A DNA stretch of 64,000 bases, taken from positions 12,872,718-12,936,717 of the forward strand of contig JAJHZJ010000014.1 of NCBI GenBank assembly GCA_023548195.1, given 5' to 3'. Each line of letters starts with the position of its first letter. Positions within the stretch are counted from its first letter, which is position 1. Made by a program: the position numbers and the translations under genes. The notes under the pieces were generated by a model that saw only the letters and a list, made by a program, of their open reading frames with translations, did not search any database and had not been told where the DNA came from. Positions 31,560 to 43,494 of this stretch are shown here, piece after piece. Origin of the DNA: Bettongia penicillata ogilbyi (taxonomy: Eukaryota; Chordata; Mammalia; Diprotodontia; Potoroidae).

Positions 31560-32530
31560 GTTGTTGTCCTTTATTCTAGAAGAGGATCAAAATGACATCA
31601 CTATGCTAGAGTCAGATTTCAATGTGTCCAACTGTGGCTATCAGACCAACATAAGCTTGGAATGCTCTACCACAGGTTGGGCACAAATAATCCATGTGAA
31701 CATTTGGGGTGAATACTATACATTTGCACATCCTGTGTTTCCTTTGATCTGTTTCAATTCTGCTTTGCTCATAGACCACAGCACCTTCTCTGATGTGGGA
31801 ACACCATGCTGAGCAGTCCTGTACCAGTGTTTCCCATGTCACACAATCAGTTTCAAAGTTTTTAAGAGAGACCTTGAGAGTATGCTGGTATCACTTCTTC
31901 TGACCACCATATGAGCACCTCTTTCTCCATAAAATAGTCTTTTAGGCATGCATGCTTTTTGCATTCAAACAACATGGCCAGCCCATTGGAGTTGCACTCT
32001 TTGAAACAGAGTTTGAATGCTTGGCAGTTTAGTTTGAGTAATTCAGTGTCTCTTAACTCCCAGGTTGATTTTCAGAATCTTCCTGACAATTCAAATGGAA
32101 GCAATTCAGTTTCCTGGCATACTGGTATACTGTCCAGGTTTCACAGGCATACAACAGCAAGGTCAGCAGAACAGCTCTGTAGACCTTCAGTTTAGTAATC
32201 AGTCTAATGCCTCTTCTCTCCCATACTTTCCTTTGGAGTCTCCCAAACACTGAGCTAACTCTGGTAATATATGCATCAACCTCATTATCAATGTGTACAT
32301 ACCTGAAAAGTACACTACCAAGGTAAGTGAACTTATCCACAGCATTCAAAATTTCTCCATTTGCTGTAACTGATGGTTCCACATATGGATGGTATGGTGG
32401 AGGCTAATGGAGCACTTGTGTTTCTTGGTGTTAATTGTTAGGCTGAAATTAGCACAAGCTGCAGAGAACTGATTCATACTTTATTGCATCTCAGCTTCAG
32501 AGGCTGCCTCACACAGTCAAGTCGCCAGCA
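31560..32530 (-). mobile_element. RTE-clade non-LTR retrotransposon, 3' part
   Basis: Minus strand. A reverse-transcriptase fragment leads into the thumb segment: FTYLGSVL at about 32320, VFGRLQRKVWERRGIRLITK and VLLTLLLYACETWTVYQYAR (32382-32053). Then comes a C-terminal zinc-finger-like CPTCGRAFQAYVGL at about 31685. The canonical YADD box near 32530 is degraded. The 3' end (ctagaataaaggacaacaac) is at about 31560. Frames are broken, so it is inactive. The family is common in marsupials. The next 450 nt to 32985 are unassigned. Confidence 0.88.
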
Positions 32531-32984
32531 TCATGAGTACTGAGCACTTGAGTCAAGCTAGCGTGGTCCACGAGCTCTATAGATACCATTCTCCAGCTGT
32601 CGCACTTTCCTTTCTGCTGGAAGAGAATTAGAAACTGCCCATATGGTTTTTTTGTATCACCCAACTGGCTGTAACCAAAGTATCCAGTAACTAAAGACAA
32701 AATGTTGCCATGGCAAAACCTCAAAGAGCTATTATTATACAGGGGCAAGCACAGGAGGGCAGGAGGCCAAGCTTTAATAGAAACGAGACAGCCCAGGAGA
32801 AGCCTCAGGCCTTAACTGCAATTTTTCTGCTTCTGTCTTTCTCTTCTGATGAATAATTGTAACTATGCAGAAGTAGAATGGGTTGCCTCAGGGAACAGCA
32901 AATTCCTTCTCTTTGGAAATCTATAAGAGAAACTTGAAGACCACTTGTCAAATATGGGGATTCTTTTCAGGTATAGGTTAAACT

Positions 32985-33195
32985 AGGTCAAGGAGTTCTT
33001 AACCTTTTTCATGTCATGACCCCATTTGGTGGTGTGATGAAGCCTAACACTACTGTGGTTAGTTGCTTACATTCATAAGTGAAGGAAATGCTAAATTTCA
33101 GTTAGAGGTTAATGGAAGTAAAGATGTATTTTCTTTTCCTATCAAAATTTATAGGTCCCTTGAAATCTACCACATGCCCCTTTTGTTCTCTGTGG
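32985..33195 (+). mobile_element. Interspersed DNA-transposon-like repeat, copy 1
   Basis: Begins ggagttcttaacctttttca then tgtcatgacccc and ends tgtggactccaggctaa, partly inverted-repeat-like ends as in short non-autonomous DNA transposons. A related start recurs at 62573. Confidence 0.5.
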
Positions 33196-33229
33196 ACTCC
33201 AGGCTAAATATCCCTAGGCTAAGATAACT

Positions 33230-33475
33230 AGGGGGCAGAGTGCTGGGCCTGTAGTCAGGAAGGCCGCAGTTGAAATCTAGTCTCCAGCACTTACTATCTT
33301 TGTGACTCTGGCTAAGTCTCTTAACTTCTGTCTACTTAAGTTTCCTCAACTATAAAATGCGAATAATAATAGCACCTACTTTTCAAGGTTGTTGTGAGGA
33401 TCAAATGAGATACTTCTAAAGTGGCTAGCCTGGTGTGGCAACATAGCAGCCCTTAATGAATATTTATTACCTCCC
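33230..33475 (+). mobile_element. CORE-SINE (MAR/MIR class), nearly full length
   Basis: Head gggggcagagtgctgggcct, B-box region cagttgaaatctagtc, core ctatctttgtgactctggct, and tail ggttgttgtgaggatcaaat ending cttaatgaatatttattacc. About 33475-34480 holds nothing I can name. Confidence 0.85.
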
Positions 33476-34529
33476 CTCCTCCCCTCAGCGACCAGTAGAT
33501 GGTCACTGAGTTTCCTTTCAACTCTGACAGTTTAATGGGAATTCTGGTCCTTGGAGCCACCTGGCAACCAGGATTCTATTGGGAGAGGAGAGGTTGGTGT
33601 AGCCTTAGGAGAAATCAGAGATCTCAAAGCACAAAGCTCTATGGGCAAGAGACCCCAGAATCCTGATGAGGGAAGGGAGAAGACTAGGTGGGGAAAGCTC
33701 ACCTATCGTGCTAGAAGGACTCAGGATACCAGCTGACATTATAGCTGATCCTGTACAATCCTAATGAAGAGTGTGACGAGTTCTCAGACCCCGTGGCAAC
33801 AAAACTGCAATGCAACTCACTTTGGTATGATGTGCTTGTTGGCCAGGAAAGAGTCCTGTCCTCCAGAGTTCAGCCTGTTCCTCTGTAGTATAGAAGTAGG
33901 TAGGAAGCAATAGGTGGGGAAGGCAGATTCCAGGAGAAGGGCACAGTGCTAAGAGGGGATGTAAGGATGACATTAAGCTATTCTAGGCAGCACTCCACCA
34001 TGGGGAGAGGGCCATGGGGCTAGGAGAAAATGCGCTGGGCAATAGAAAGATAAAAATGGATAGAGATGCCTTCCCATAAACCAGTGTTGGAGGAAGATAG
34101 AATAGGCCCAGACCCAGACATAGGGAAGCATCACCCAGATCACCCTTATTTACCCATCTTGGGGAATCTCCTGGTCTAAATAGGAGATCAGGCCTTAACT
34201 TCAGAAAAGCTCTTGGTGTTGTGGAGAGGCAGGACACATAAATGACTTATGAATCTGCACAGAGCCCTATAGAAATGAGTGGGAATTTTAGTGTAATTTT
34301 ATATCCTACACTAAAGCTCAGGGAAATAGTTAAAGTTCATGTCATTTTTTTCAAGCTATTCCCCACCTTTCCCCACCTAATGGTTGCACAATGGATTCAG
34401 AGCCCTCTTTTCCTTGGTTATGTCTTGCAAGACCTTTCATTTCTCAGAGAAAGATAAAGAAAGATAAGACTAGACTCAGCTGGTTGGGGTGGTTGGTTGA
34501 GGCAGAATAAAGGGGGGAAGGAAGGACAG

Positions 34530-34585
34530 TAGGGAGGGAGGGAGGGAAGAAGGGAGGGAGGAAGAGATGGAGAGGGAAAGAGATA
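34530..34585. repeat. (GGGA)n purine-rich repeat
   Basis: Imperfect ggga/ggaagg units. The neighbouring 34585-35150 is ordinary unassigned sequence. Confidence 0.8.
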
Positions 34586-35149
34586 AGATACTTGGGCCCA
34601 GGGCCTTGATGCTTAGAGGGGTCTCTAGAGAAACTTGGAATGGGGGAGAACTCTGGTGGAGTTAAGAGGTAGGCACTGCTGGAGGTCTGTTTGACATTTG
34701 GCCCTCCATGATCTCATGTGCATTATGATAGAAATAAAAGAATGGGTCAAGGGAATCCAGATAGTTATCTTTGGAGAGAGAGGAGAGGAATGAGGGTGAG
34801 CTGATAACTGACAGGGACTCTGGCTAGACTGGGCTAGTGGCCCCACTCCCATAGCTGGAAAAGGGATAGCAATCTTCTCCTCAATTCTGGAGGCTGAACA
34901 ACCTCTAGTCTAGGTGGATAGCTTCTACTTCACTGTGTCCCAAAGTCTCTCTGTTCAGGGGTATTTCCCTGAAAAGAGCCTGCAATCACATGTGTCACTG
35001 AAACTAGAGGCGAGAAGTTTTCTCCCACAAGCTCTTGCAGGCATGAAGCATTGAGTAATCCTTTTCTTCACCAATTAGGAGAGTCTTGTACAAATACTTA
35101 GGTTTTAGCCCCAACTTGCATTTCTTCTCCCTTGGGCTAAAACTTTTTG

Positions 35150-35830
35150 CAGTCCTTTGCAAAAATTGGGCAAACTTGAAATCTGTAACTATATAGCATA
35201 AACATAAACATTAGCCTTTTAAAACAAGGGTGATTTTCCTGGCATTCTAGGTAGCCAACCTAAATAGCTAAAATAAAACATATACATTAATAGTACATGT
35301 AGTACACACTGTATTACAGGGAGCAACACCTGACAGGATATTGCAATGACAAAGCACCTAAGTTACACACAGGATAGGACATTTTGAATACATGCAGTAC
35401 ACAGTAATCAATCATAAACAACAAAGCAACACAAGGTTAACTACAAGGCAAAGCTCATTACTTAAAAACAGAACTTAGCTATAAGCATTAGCATAAATGC
35501 AAAATGAGCAGAAATTGCCATAGTAGTAACATAACAGTCAAATGAATATAATAAAATAAAAAAACAAGCTTAATCACAATGTGATAAAATTATGTTATTA
35601 ATAATATGACAATAAAATGTAACAAAATACAATATAATAATAAAGACAATATAATAAAATAAAAAACAAGTTTAATCAAACATAGCAATTAATACATTCA
35701 GCAATATACATATGCAATTATATACAAGGCATATTTCATATGGACACAGTCTGTAGAGTATTGCTTAGAGACATATGTCTTAGACTTAGAGACATATGTA
35801 ACTATCTTCAGGCTTATTTTTATAACTTAG
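35150..35830. other. AT-rich A-biased segment, unassigned
   Basis: Strongly A-rich plus strand with repeated ataaaat and aacaagctt/aacaagttt words, and a local duplication of gacatatgt(c/a) around 35770-35800. It may be part of an unidentified LTR or LINE remnant. No open frame. Confidence 0.3.
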
Positions 35831-35899
35831 CCTAGTGACTGCATTGGTCTGATGAGTTTAATTCTCTGACATTAATACTTATCATACTTATCACTCTGC

Positions 35900-36420
35900 T
35901 TCTAAATCCAAGCTGGGAGTTGGGATGATCTGACCATCAGGATCGACATAGACTTTTTATCTACTTTTGGGCTGGCAGCAGGGACAGGTTGTTCATGTTC
36001 TGTGTGTTTGGTCTGTATTCTATGAGCCCATTAGCAGTTCTGAGCAGGGAAAGGGTCATCTCTACATTCAGTTCTCTTCTTCTATAAACAAGTTTCCTTC
36101 ACCAGAAATATCAGTTTCAGCGTCCATATTTGGATCAAAAACTTTTTGTACAGTCTCTCTGTAGTGGACTGTCTCTTTTTTCAGCCTTCCAAAGTGTTCA
36201 TTGGTTCTTTCCTCCTGCTCACTGGTCCATCTAATCTTCCTATGGGCAATATTTGGTCCCCTCCATTGGCTGGACCTATTTTGTAAATAAGCAAGTTGCT
36301 CAATTTCAGTAACTTTCCATCTGGCAGTTAATTTGCAAGTCTCTTAAATGCCAAGACTTCTAAATGCCAACAACTGTATCTCCTCACTGAAGGTCTTAAA
36401 ACCATACTTGAGAATCATAA
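35900..36420 (-). pseudogene. Unidentified coding-like remnant
   Basis: On the minus strand an open stretch of about 83 codons (about 36322-36074) reads as a charged, tryptophan-containing peptide: WKVTEIEQLAYLQNRSSQWR near its start, RWTSEQEERTNEHFGRLKKE in the middle and DISGEGNLFIEEEN before the stop. Shorter in-order pieces lie on either side (upstream KTFSEEIQLLAF; downstream VYVDPDGQIIPTPSLDLEAE at about 35948-35889), in other frames. The composition looks like decayed protein coding, but I do not recognise the family. The next 440 nt (to 36860) are unassigned. Confidence 0.3.
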
Positions 36421-36864
36421 TGTCTTTTGTTTTTGTCATAGCTCTTCTGAGGAAGAGCTGGGGATAGTTGGTAGGGATCTTCTCAGCTTCTTCAGCTGAG
36501 AGAAGTGCTGATTTTGAATGATTTCATCATTTCATATAATTGAGGCACCAAAACAGAAGTTAATAGGTAGTAGTTCTCATTCAGTTTTGAGCAAGTATGG
36601 TACAAAGCTTGTAGCATAATTTCTGGTGTGCATATACACATACTAGATATGATTTATGTTGACTCTGAAATTTATTTCAGATCTCAAAGTTCCCAACACA
36701 TATAACAATGTTCAGGTTTTGGGTCTTCTTGAGGATGGAAAGCTGTATTCTTAGAATTTTTAATATCTGTCAAAACCAACACTGTCCTAAGTAGATTGCT
36801 CTTAAAGTCTCTGTCTTGATGTGAGGAGATCCTGGCAGAGAATTAAAATGCTGAAACAGTTAAA

Positions 36865-36920
36865 TTAAGTCAACTTGATTTTATTAAGCACTTTCTATGT
36901 ACCAAGCACTGTGCTAGATA

Positions 36921-36955
<35 letters not shown>

Positions 36956-38190
36956 GACAAATTGTAGATAATCACAGAGAAAGCAGAAAGCATTAAGATT
37001 AAGAAGGATTGGGAAAGGATCCTTCCAGAAGAGGGCTTTGTACTGGATGTACTAAATGTACATGGAAGTCAGGGATGCCAGGACGGGGTGTATTACTTAA
37101 GAAATAACAAGGAGGCCAATGTCACTGGATTCCAGAGTACGTGGGGGAGTGGGATATAAAGTGCAAGAAGACTGGGAAGGTGGATGGGGGAAGGTTATGA
37201 TGAGCTTTGAATGCCAAACAGGATTTTATATGTGAACCTGGAGGTGACAGCCTCCTGTCACTGAAGTTTATTGAATACAGGGTCAGGTGCTTTAGGAAGA
37301 TCATTTGACAACTGAGTAGAAAATATGCTAGAATAAGGAGAGACTAGACAACTATGACAATAGTTTAGACAAGAGGTGATAAGAGCCTACATCAGGGTAG
37401 TGGCAATCAGAAAAGAGGGGCATATCTGAGAGATATTTATGAAGATAAAATCAACAGACTTTGGCAACAGCCTGGGTGGCAAGTTAGGAGTTGAAAATGA
37501 CTAGGTTTCAAACCTCAGTGACTGAGAATGCTGGTATGTTAGATTGTAATAAGGGAAATTAGGAAGGGAAGGTTTTTGTCCAATAAGCAGTTGGAGTTAT
37601 GAGATTGGAGATCAGGAGAGGATAAGACTGGATAAATAGATCTAAGAATCATTTGCATAGACATCTTGGTTGAATTCATGGGAACTGTTTGGTCACCAAG
37701 GGAAATAGTATAGAGGAAGAGGTTTATTGAGCTTTCCCTTTCCTTCTCCCCCAGGTTAGTATGATCTAGAAGATCCAGCAAAGGAACTAATGAGTGGTCA
37801 GAAAGGCAGGAGAAAGCAATGTCATGAAAATCTAGAGATAAATTATCAAGGAGGAATGATTAACAATGTCAAAGGCAAATGAGAAGTAGAAGAGAATGAA
37901 TTAGAAAAAGTCATTAGATTTGGCAGTTGAGAGATCATTGTTAACTTTGGTGAGAGCAGTTTAGATTGAAAGATGAAGTCAGACCAAACTGCAATTTAAG
38001 AAGAAAGTTAGAGGAAAGGAAGTTCTTAAGAAGTTTAGCCACATGGATTGATGTAGTCTGAGTATGGGCATATTTGTAGGCAAATAGGAAAGCAGCCAGA
38101 CAGATGATGACTGAATAAATGAGTGGAAATGATAGAGGCAGCAACCTGTTGGAGAAGATGAAATAGGGAAAATACTTTTCCCTTAATAGT
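36865..38190 (-). mobile_element. LINE-2, antisense, 3' end to ORF2
   Basis: Starts with the L2 3' end in complement (tttattaagcactttctatg then ccaagcactgtgctag). After a short TG/TA microsatellite (36922-36954) it follows the complement of ORF2: gtgctttaggaagatcattt, gcaacagcctgggtggcaag, aacaatgtcaaaggcaaatg, gggcatatttgtaggcaaat. Diverged with many indels. Confidence 0.75.
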
Positions 38191-38524
38191 AGATACTTGC
38201 TGGTGTGGGTATGCTTGTGAGTCACTATGAAGATATGACTCATACTTTCATTTATCTCCTCCCAGAGACAGAAAATGAATACAGTCAAGTTATGAAAATT
38301 TGCTTATATTTCTCTAAATATGCAACATGAGTTGGTAATGTTTCTCTTAGTAGACATATGGCATAAGTTTCACGCTTCTTGCTGATACCTGACACCATCT
38401 TTGGTCAGTAAAATATTTCTCTTACCAGGTCTAGGGGCTTTTCCTGATGCATATGTCCATTGTATTACATAATGATGTGAAGCATTCATATCTGTTGGGT
38501 AGTATGCTTTGGGCAGTCAACAAT

Positions 38525-38645
38525 GAGAGAGTCAATAAGCATTTATTAAACACTTACATTGTGTTAGACACTGTTTTATGCACTAGTAATACAAATCCAA
38601 AGAGAAAGACAGTCCCTGTCTTCACAGAACACATAAAAAGAATCT
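38525..38645 (-). mobile_element. L2/MIR 3' tail, antisense
   Basis: Words agtcaataagcatttattaa, cacttacattgtgttagaca and gacagtccctgtcttcacag match the complement of the L2-type 3' end. Confidence 0.75.
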
Positions 38646-38714
38646 GAAAAGGGTTGGGGAGGGGGTAGGTGAATTTCACAGCTGGATTGAGCTTCTAGGA
38701 TGAAGAGGTTTTCA

Positions 38715-39345
38715 GGGCATGACAGAGAATGTCTGGAGTGCAGTCTGGAGAGGAATGAATGGACAGCTGGGTAGCACCAGCTGTTTCTTGGTTCCACGTG
38801 TGGAATCAGTCACTGTCCAATATAGCACTCCATTGCACAGCTTCAGCTTCTGCCATTGCTCCAACAGTAAGTTGCCTTCAGCTGTTAGGAACTTAAGATG
38901 TGATGGATCATTATCATGTTTTTGGCTTCTGTTACTTGTCTTATTCCTCCATCAACTGTCTGCTCTTGCTGTCAGTCATCCAAAAACTACTGTGGTAAGG
39001 AAAACTGGTTCATTCAAGGTTCATGTATTTAACATGCTCTCTGGTGAAAGTGTCAAGTTTCTAAGTCATACTTATAACCTGATAGAACTGCTCTTTAAAC
39101 CTTATCACAGCCCTAATGTTCTATGGCATTCTGAACAAAGCATCTACATCCACATTAGCCTTACCAGACCTACAGCATGTGCTAAAATAATTGGCCACTG
39201 TTGCCACTCCACTCTGTCAAGCAACATCCAATCTTGCACTTATCAAGATATGTCAATGGATTATTATCCGCATACCTTTGGAGTTTTGCTCCTTATATAC
39301 AATCTTGTAAGTTTTCAGTGATGGCCCAATTCAAAGCCCAAAATT
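38715..39345 (-). mobile_element. Ty3/Gypsy-type retroelement pol remnant (RNase H to integrase N-terminus)
   Basis: On the minus strand, in pol order across frameshifts: an RNase H segment EFWALNWAITENLQD (about 39345-39300), then YADNNPLTYL (about 39268), then RSGKANVDVDAL (about 39168). Farther on lies an integrase-leader-like LLLEQWQKLKLCNGVLYWTV and KKQLVLPS (about 38860-38760). These motifs and their spacing are characteristic of Ty3/Gypsy pol. Several stops and frame changes make it inactive. No LTRs or gag were recognised; 39345-40190 is otherwise unassigned. Confidence 0.85.
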
Positions 39346-40041
39346 CAAACTTACGTGGACAGGGTAACAAGACTCATTATCAGAACAGAGGCTGTAAAGC
39401 AAAAGCTGACACAGTCAACACTTTACAATCATTACCTTCATGGCCCCACTTCCCACCCAGTCTCCAAAGGGAAACGTGAGAGGAGCACATTCCAGCTGAA
39501 GTGTACCCTGTGCCCAACTCAGCCCTTTCTAGGAACAGTCCTGCCTAGAAGGACTAGAGAAGGACAAAATCCACTTGCATGATGACTCAGAAAGGTCCTA
39601 GCTCTGGCCTTAGGCTCCTAGGTGACAATAGGTGGAGATAGCAGAATGCTCTGGGCCTGTTTCTATTCCAAATCCAGGATGCATTACACTGACAGTTGTG
39701 ATCAAACAGAAAATTCAAGGCTTGGTGAGAAAGAAAAGCAAAGTGACAGTGTGAGCACGGCCAGATACTTTATAACTTCTCAGAACTGTACAAGGAGGAT
39801 GATAATACTTGTACTACTTAGAGGATTATTGAAGTCTTATATAAATGTGAATTATCATTCTATTATGTTGAGTTTAGACTCAGAGAGGCATCAGACCCCA
39901 CCCTGAAAGGCCCCTCTGCATCTCCTAACAACAAACAGGGACGACCATTTCGTTGAAAACTTGGACAGTGTCAAAGGGCCTACCGCCAGAGAGCTTTTCA
40001 TGTTTTGTTCTAGAAAGACAAAAATAGGCTATGCTCAGCCA

Positions 40042-40054
40042 CCCCCCCCCCCCC
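40042..40054 (+). repeat. Poly(C) run
   Basis: 13 consecutive C on the plus strand, then a C-rich tract. Confidence 0.95.
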
Positions 40055-40189
40055 GCTCTCCCTCCCCCAATCACATCTCTAGAGCTGGAAAAGAGCTGAG
40101 GGTATACACTCTGACTCTTAACTAAGTAGGAATCCGAATGATGGTGTGCCAAAAAATAATCATCTATCTCCTGTTTGAAGGCAGCTAAG

Positions 40190-40665
40190 AAACTTGTGAC
40201 TCTCTAAGGCAGCCCTTTCTATTTTTGGATTTTCCGTACCATAAGGAAACTTTTTTTCATAAAATTAAAAATCTACCTCTCTTGATTTCCTTCTTATTGT
40301 TCCTAATTCTGCCCTCAGACTAAGCAAAACAAAGATTATTCTGTCTTTCTGTCGTTCACATGAAGGCCCTAAAAATACTGGAAGACGGATTTCATGTATT
40401 CTCTTCTTCTGGTTTCCAGCTACACATTTCAAGTTCCTTCATGTGATTCTTGTATGATTCATTTCTAGTCCCTTCACTATCCTGGTAAACTCTACCAAGA
40501 CTGTAGCTTTTTCATTGTCCTTCCTAAAAGATGGTTCTCAAAATTGCACACAATGATCCAGATTTGATCTAACAAGAGTAGAGTACAATGGAACTATTGT
40601 TTCCGGATCGTGAATATTATGCTACTATCAGAGTCTAGGATCCTCTCAGTTTTTATAGTAATGAT
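40190..40665. mobile_element. CR1/L3-like LINE-derived repeat
   Basis: Wording and order follow a widespread amniote LINE-derived repeat: aaggcagccctttctatttt, gttcctaattctgccctcag, catgaaggccctaaaaatac, ttcactatcctggtaaactc, gatccagatttgatctaaca. A second, shorter copy lies at 43690-43930. Assignment to CR1/L3 is from memory of similar repeats. Confidence 0.55.
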
Positions 40666-40769
40666 TTTGGTATGTTGAGGTTTGTCTGGAAGTGTAGTTT
40701 CACTGACGTAGAAAACTTCTGGTGAGGAAACTGCCTGAACCAATACAGGTTGATATTTATCTGTAACTT

Positions 40770-40862
40770 GGGACAATGAGAGGTTAAATTACTTGACCAG
40801 GGTCAAGTAAGCCAAAAGTGGGATTTGAACTCAGGTTTTCCTGACTCAGGCTGCTTCTCATA
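40770..40862 (-). mobile_element. CORE-SINE fragment, antisense
   Basis: Complement wording gagaggttaaattacttgac and gggatttgaactcaggtttt, including the complement of a tRNA B box. Confidence 0.75.
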
Positions 40863-40884
40863 TTTATATAGAACACATAGTTAT

Positions 40885-41135
40885 ATAGTGGAGGTAGCTA
40901 AGTCACAGTGTTGCATGTTGGACTTGGGGGTCAAGAAGAACTGAATTCAAATCCTACCCTACTTAGCAGTTGTGTGACTAAGTCATTTGTCTCTTGCCTC
41001 AGTTTCCTTATTTGTAAAATGAGGACAATGGCCCCCTACCTTGAAGGGTTTCTATGAGGATCAAACAAATATATATGTAAAGCACTTGTAAACCTTAAAG
41101 CACCATATAAATATTAGCTATTGTTATTATTATGG
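40885..41135 (+). mobile_element. CORE-SINE (MAR/MIR class), nearly full length
   Basis: Head ggaggtagctaagtcacagt, B-box region ctgaattcaaatcctac, core cctcagtttccttatttgta, and tail aaagcaccatataaatatta. Confidence 0.85.
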
Positions 41136-41139
41136 CTGA

Positions 41140-41290
41140 CAATGTATTTTCTTACCACATTCCTAAGATCTGGGTAGTGAAAGTATTATCTCTTTTCAGA
41201 TAAGGAAATAAGCTGTGAGAGACTAAAGAGCTATATCCCAGGGTTTGAGTTAGTGTCAGGCAGGATTCAAATCCAAATTTTCTAGTATTC
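41140..41290 (-). mobile_element. CORE-SINE fragment, antisense
   Basis: Words cagataaggaaataagctgt and caggattcaaatccaaattt follow the complement of the MIR core and B box. The sequence 41290-43490 holds no gene or repeat I can name beyond a T-run at 41619-41632. Confidence 0.65.
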
Positions 41291-43494
41291 TTTCTCCTAT
41301 GTAAATGTTATTTTTATTACTTAAATTGTGGTTCAGAGTCCATTTGCATGGGAATCTCCTTATTGGTGGAGAATATTTAGTGCTCCACATTTGTATGAAA
41401 TGGTAAGATGACACACATTTCCAGACTCTCTTTAGGTCTCTGAAGGGAGAAAGACTGGGAAGAAGCAGATATGTGGAGGTGCCAGAACCTAAATCATGTC
41501 CCTAATTCTAGCTTACTAGAAACTTCGGGGAATTTCCCCTTGGGTGGGATAGGATACTATTTTCATTGAGCTGAATCTCAACCTGAGACTTTGCTTCAAG
41601 TGGGAGAGCTCATACATTTTTTTTTTTTTTTGCATATTATCATCCATAAACCTTCTGATTTCTGTTTGCCATCAGTTTGGATAAATGAGTTTATTTGCTG
41701 CGTTCATTGCAGAACTGGCATTTGTAGGGAATTTGTCAAGCCTTGGATAACACAGGTTGAAGGCATTCCTCCATTAAAGGATAGAAATCAGGAAGTCAAA
41801 AAAATTTTCTCCTAGACTAATAATATTCAGTGGGGAAGGGTAAGCCCAGTATCTTTTCTCTGAGAACAGAATAACCAGCTTTTGGCCCCAACTTCCTGCT
41901 TCCCCTCCTGGTAAGAATCTCTCTTAGAGAAGGGTGAGTGCAGGAGACTCGAGAGATGCCTATTTCTGCTTCCCTGTGAGCCACATTTTAGGCAGACCCA
42001 TGTGGACAAACATAATCTACAGGACCAACACAAAACACCCTCCCCCCACCTCCTTATAATTATATGCTACAGTTGACTCATTGAACTTAACAATACATTA
42101 AAATCTTGCTGGTGTTTTTTTTTTCCTCTCTCTGTGGGCTGTAGTCTATAGACATTTCAATCAGGGAATGCTGAGGGAGGGTGAGGGTGAGTGGGGAGTA
42201 GAATAATGAGAAGAGTTATGTTTCCAGATTAAGACAGACCAAGAAAGATGCAGTAAAGTTGATAATATCTGCCCTAGGACAGCCTCTCCTTCCTCTGCTT
42301 GACTCTGGAAATAGCTAGACCTGTCTACCCCTCATCTTCCAAAGCATCTGATGAGTAGGTGATGTTTCATTCCCAGACTTCTATCTGGATAAGTTTGAGA
42401 AGTGCTAAAGAGCACTACTCAAAGTGATTGAAATCTGAGCAACTTAACTTCTGCTGAGGAAACAGCATACCTGCTGGGGGAGTAAAATAATAACCAAGAC
42501 ACAAAGTGGGCTGATTTAGGGTTGAAAGTTTAAGTTGTTCATGTGTGGGAAAGAACATGTGAACTACAGATGGGGAGGCTGCGAATGTCAATAAAAAGGG
42601 AAGAGTATAAATCTATAAATCAATTAGAAGCAGCTTTTGAATCAAAGAAATCAAATACAGGGGATTCCAGCATGGCAAATTAGTAATTGCTAAACAAGAT
42701 AGGGAACATAATTCCTCCTCCTCTTTCTCTCGGGGTTCCGTGAACAAAGTTCTTGAACTAGTAGGAATCGTCCTGATTTTGAAGTATTTCAGTCCCACAC
42801 CAGTTCATAAGAACAGGGGCATACACAGGTTTTAGGGAGGGAACCCTTGAAGTGCTCCCTAATTTCACATGATTCTAGCCAAGATCTAATCAAATCCCCC
42901 GGAGGTTTAAAATCCCTTGGCCCTGAGACCACAAGACTTTCTAGAAAAGGGGTTTTTCTTGATGATAGGTGCATAATGATGTCTTTATTCCAGCCAGTGC
43001 ATGACATAAAGAAGCAGCAGGATGTGTTTTTTTCCCAGGGGGATTGGAGTTTTCCAGAAAGCTGAAGGAGGGGAGAGAAAGGGAGTGAGAATAAGAAATT
43101 GCTTAACCTCTCAGGTACCATTTCTGTATGCTTCTATGATCTATGAAACCTCTAGGAGAGCTAGGGTGTTGCCAGGCCATTTAGTTCATATCCAACCAGG
43201 CTTGATTATTTCCTATCTCATCTTTAATGAGTTTAGCATTGCTTGGACAACTGCAGGAGCTCAGTTTTGGGTTCTGAACACAGAGTCACTTTTTTCCATT
43301 CCTAGTGGGACTTACAGTGTAGTCCCCCACCTAGGGAAAACTACTAGAGTCCACTAGCACTGGACTTTGTATTCATGTTTAAAGGCCAACTAGCAGGTCC
43401 TCAGCCTCGCTTAACTGCTTTTACTTGTGTTCCACAAACATGCATGGTGTGCATCTTTCCTGAATTGCCCTGTGTTTCCAAAGCTGCTTTCTCA

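Noticed and set aside
38719..39321. 200-codon plus-strand open frame, the longest in the window
   Set aside because: It has no recognisable domain and no promoter context, and the opposite strand of the same DNA carries ordered Ty3/Gypsy pol motifs; the frame is an antisense shadow.
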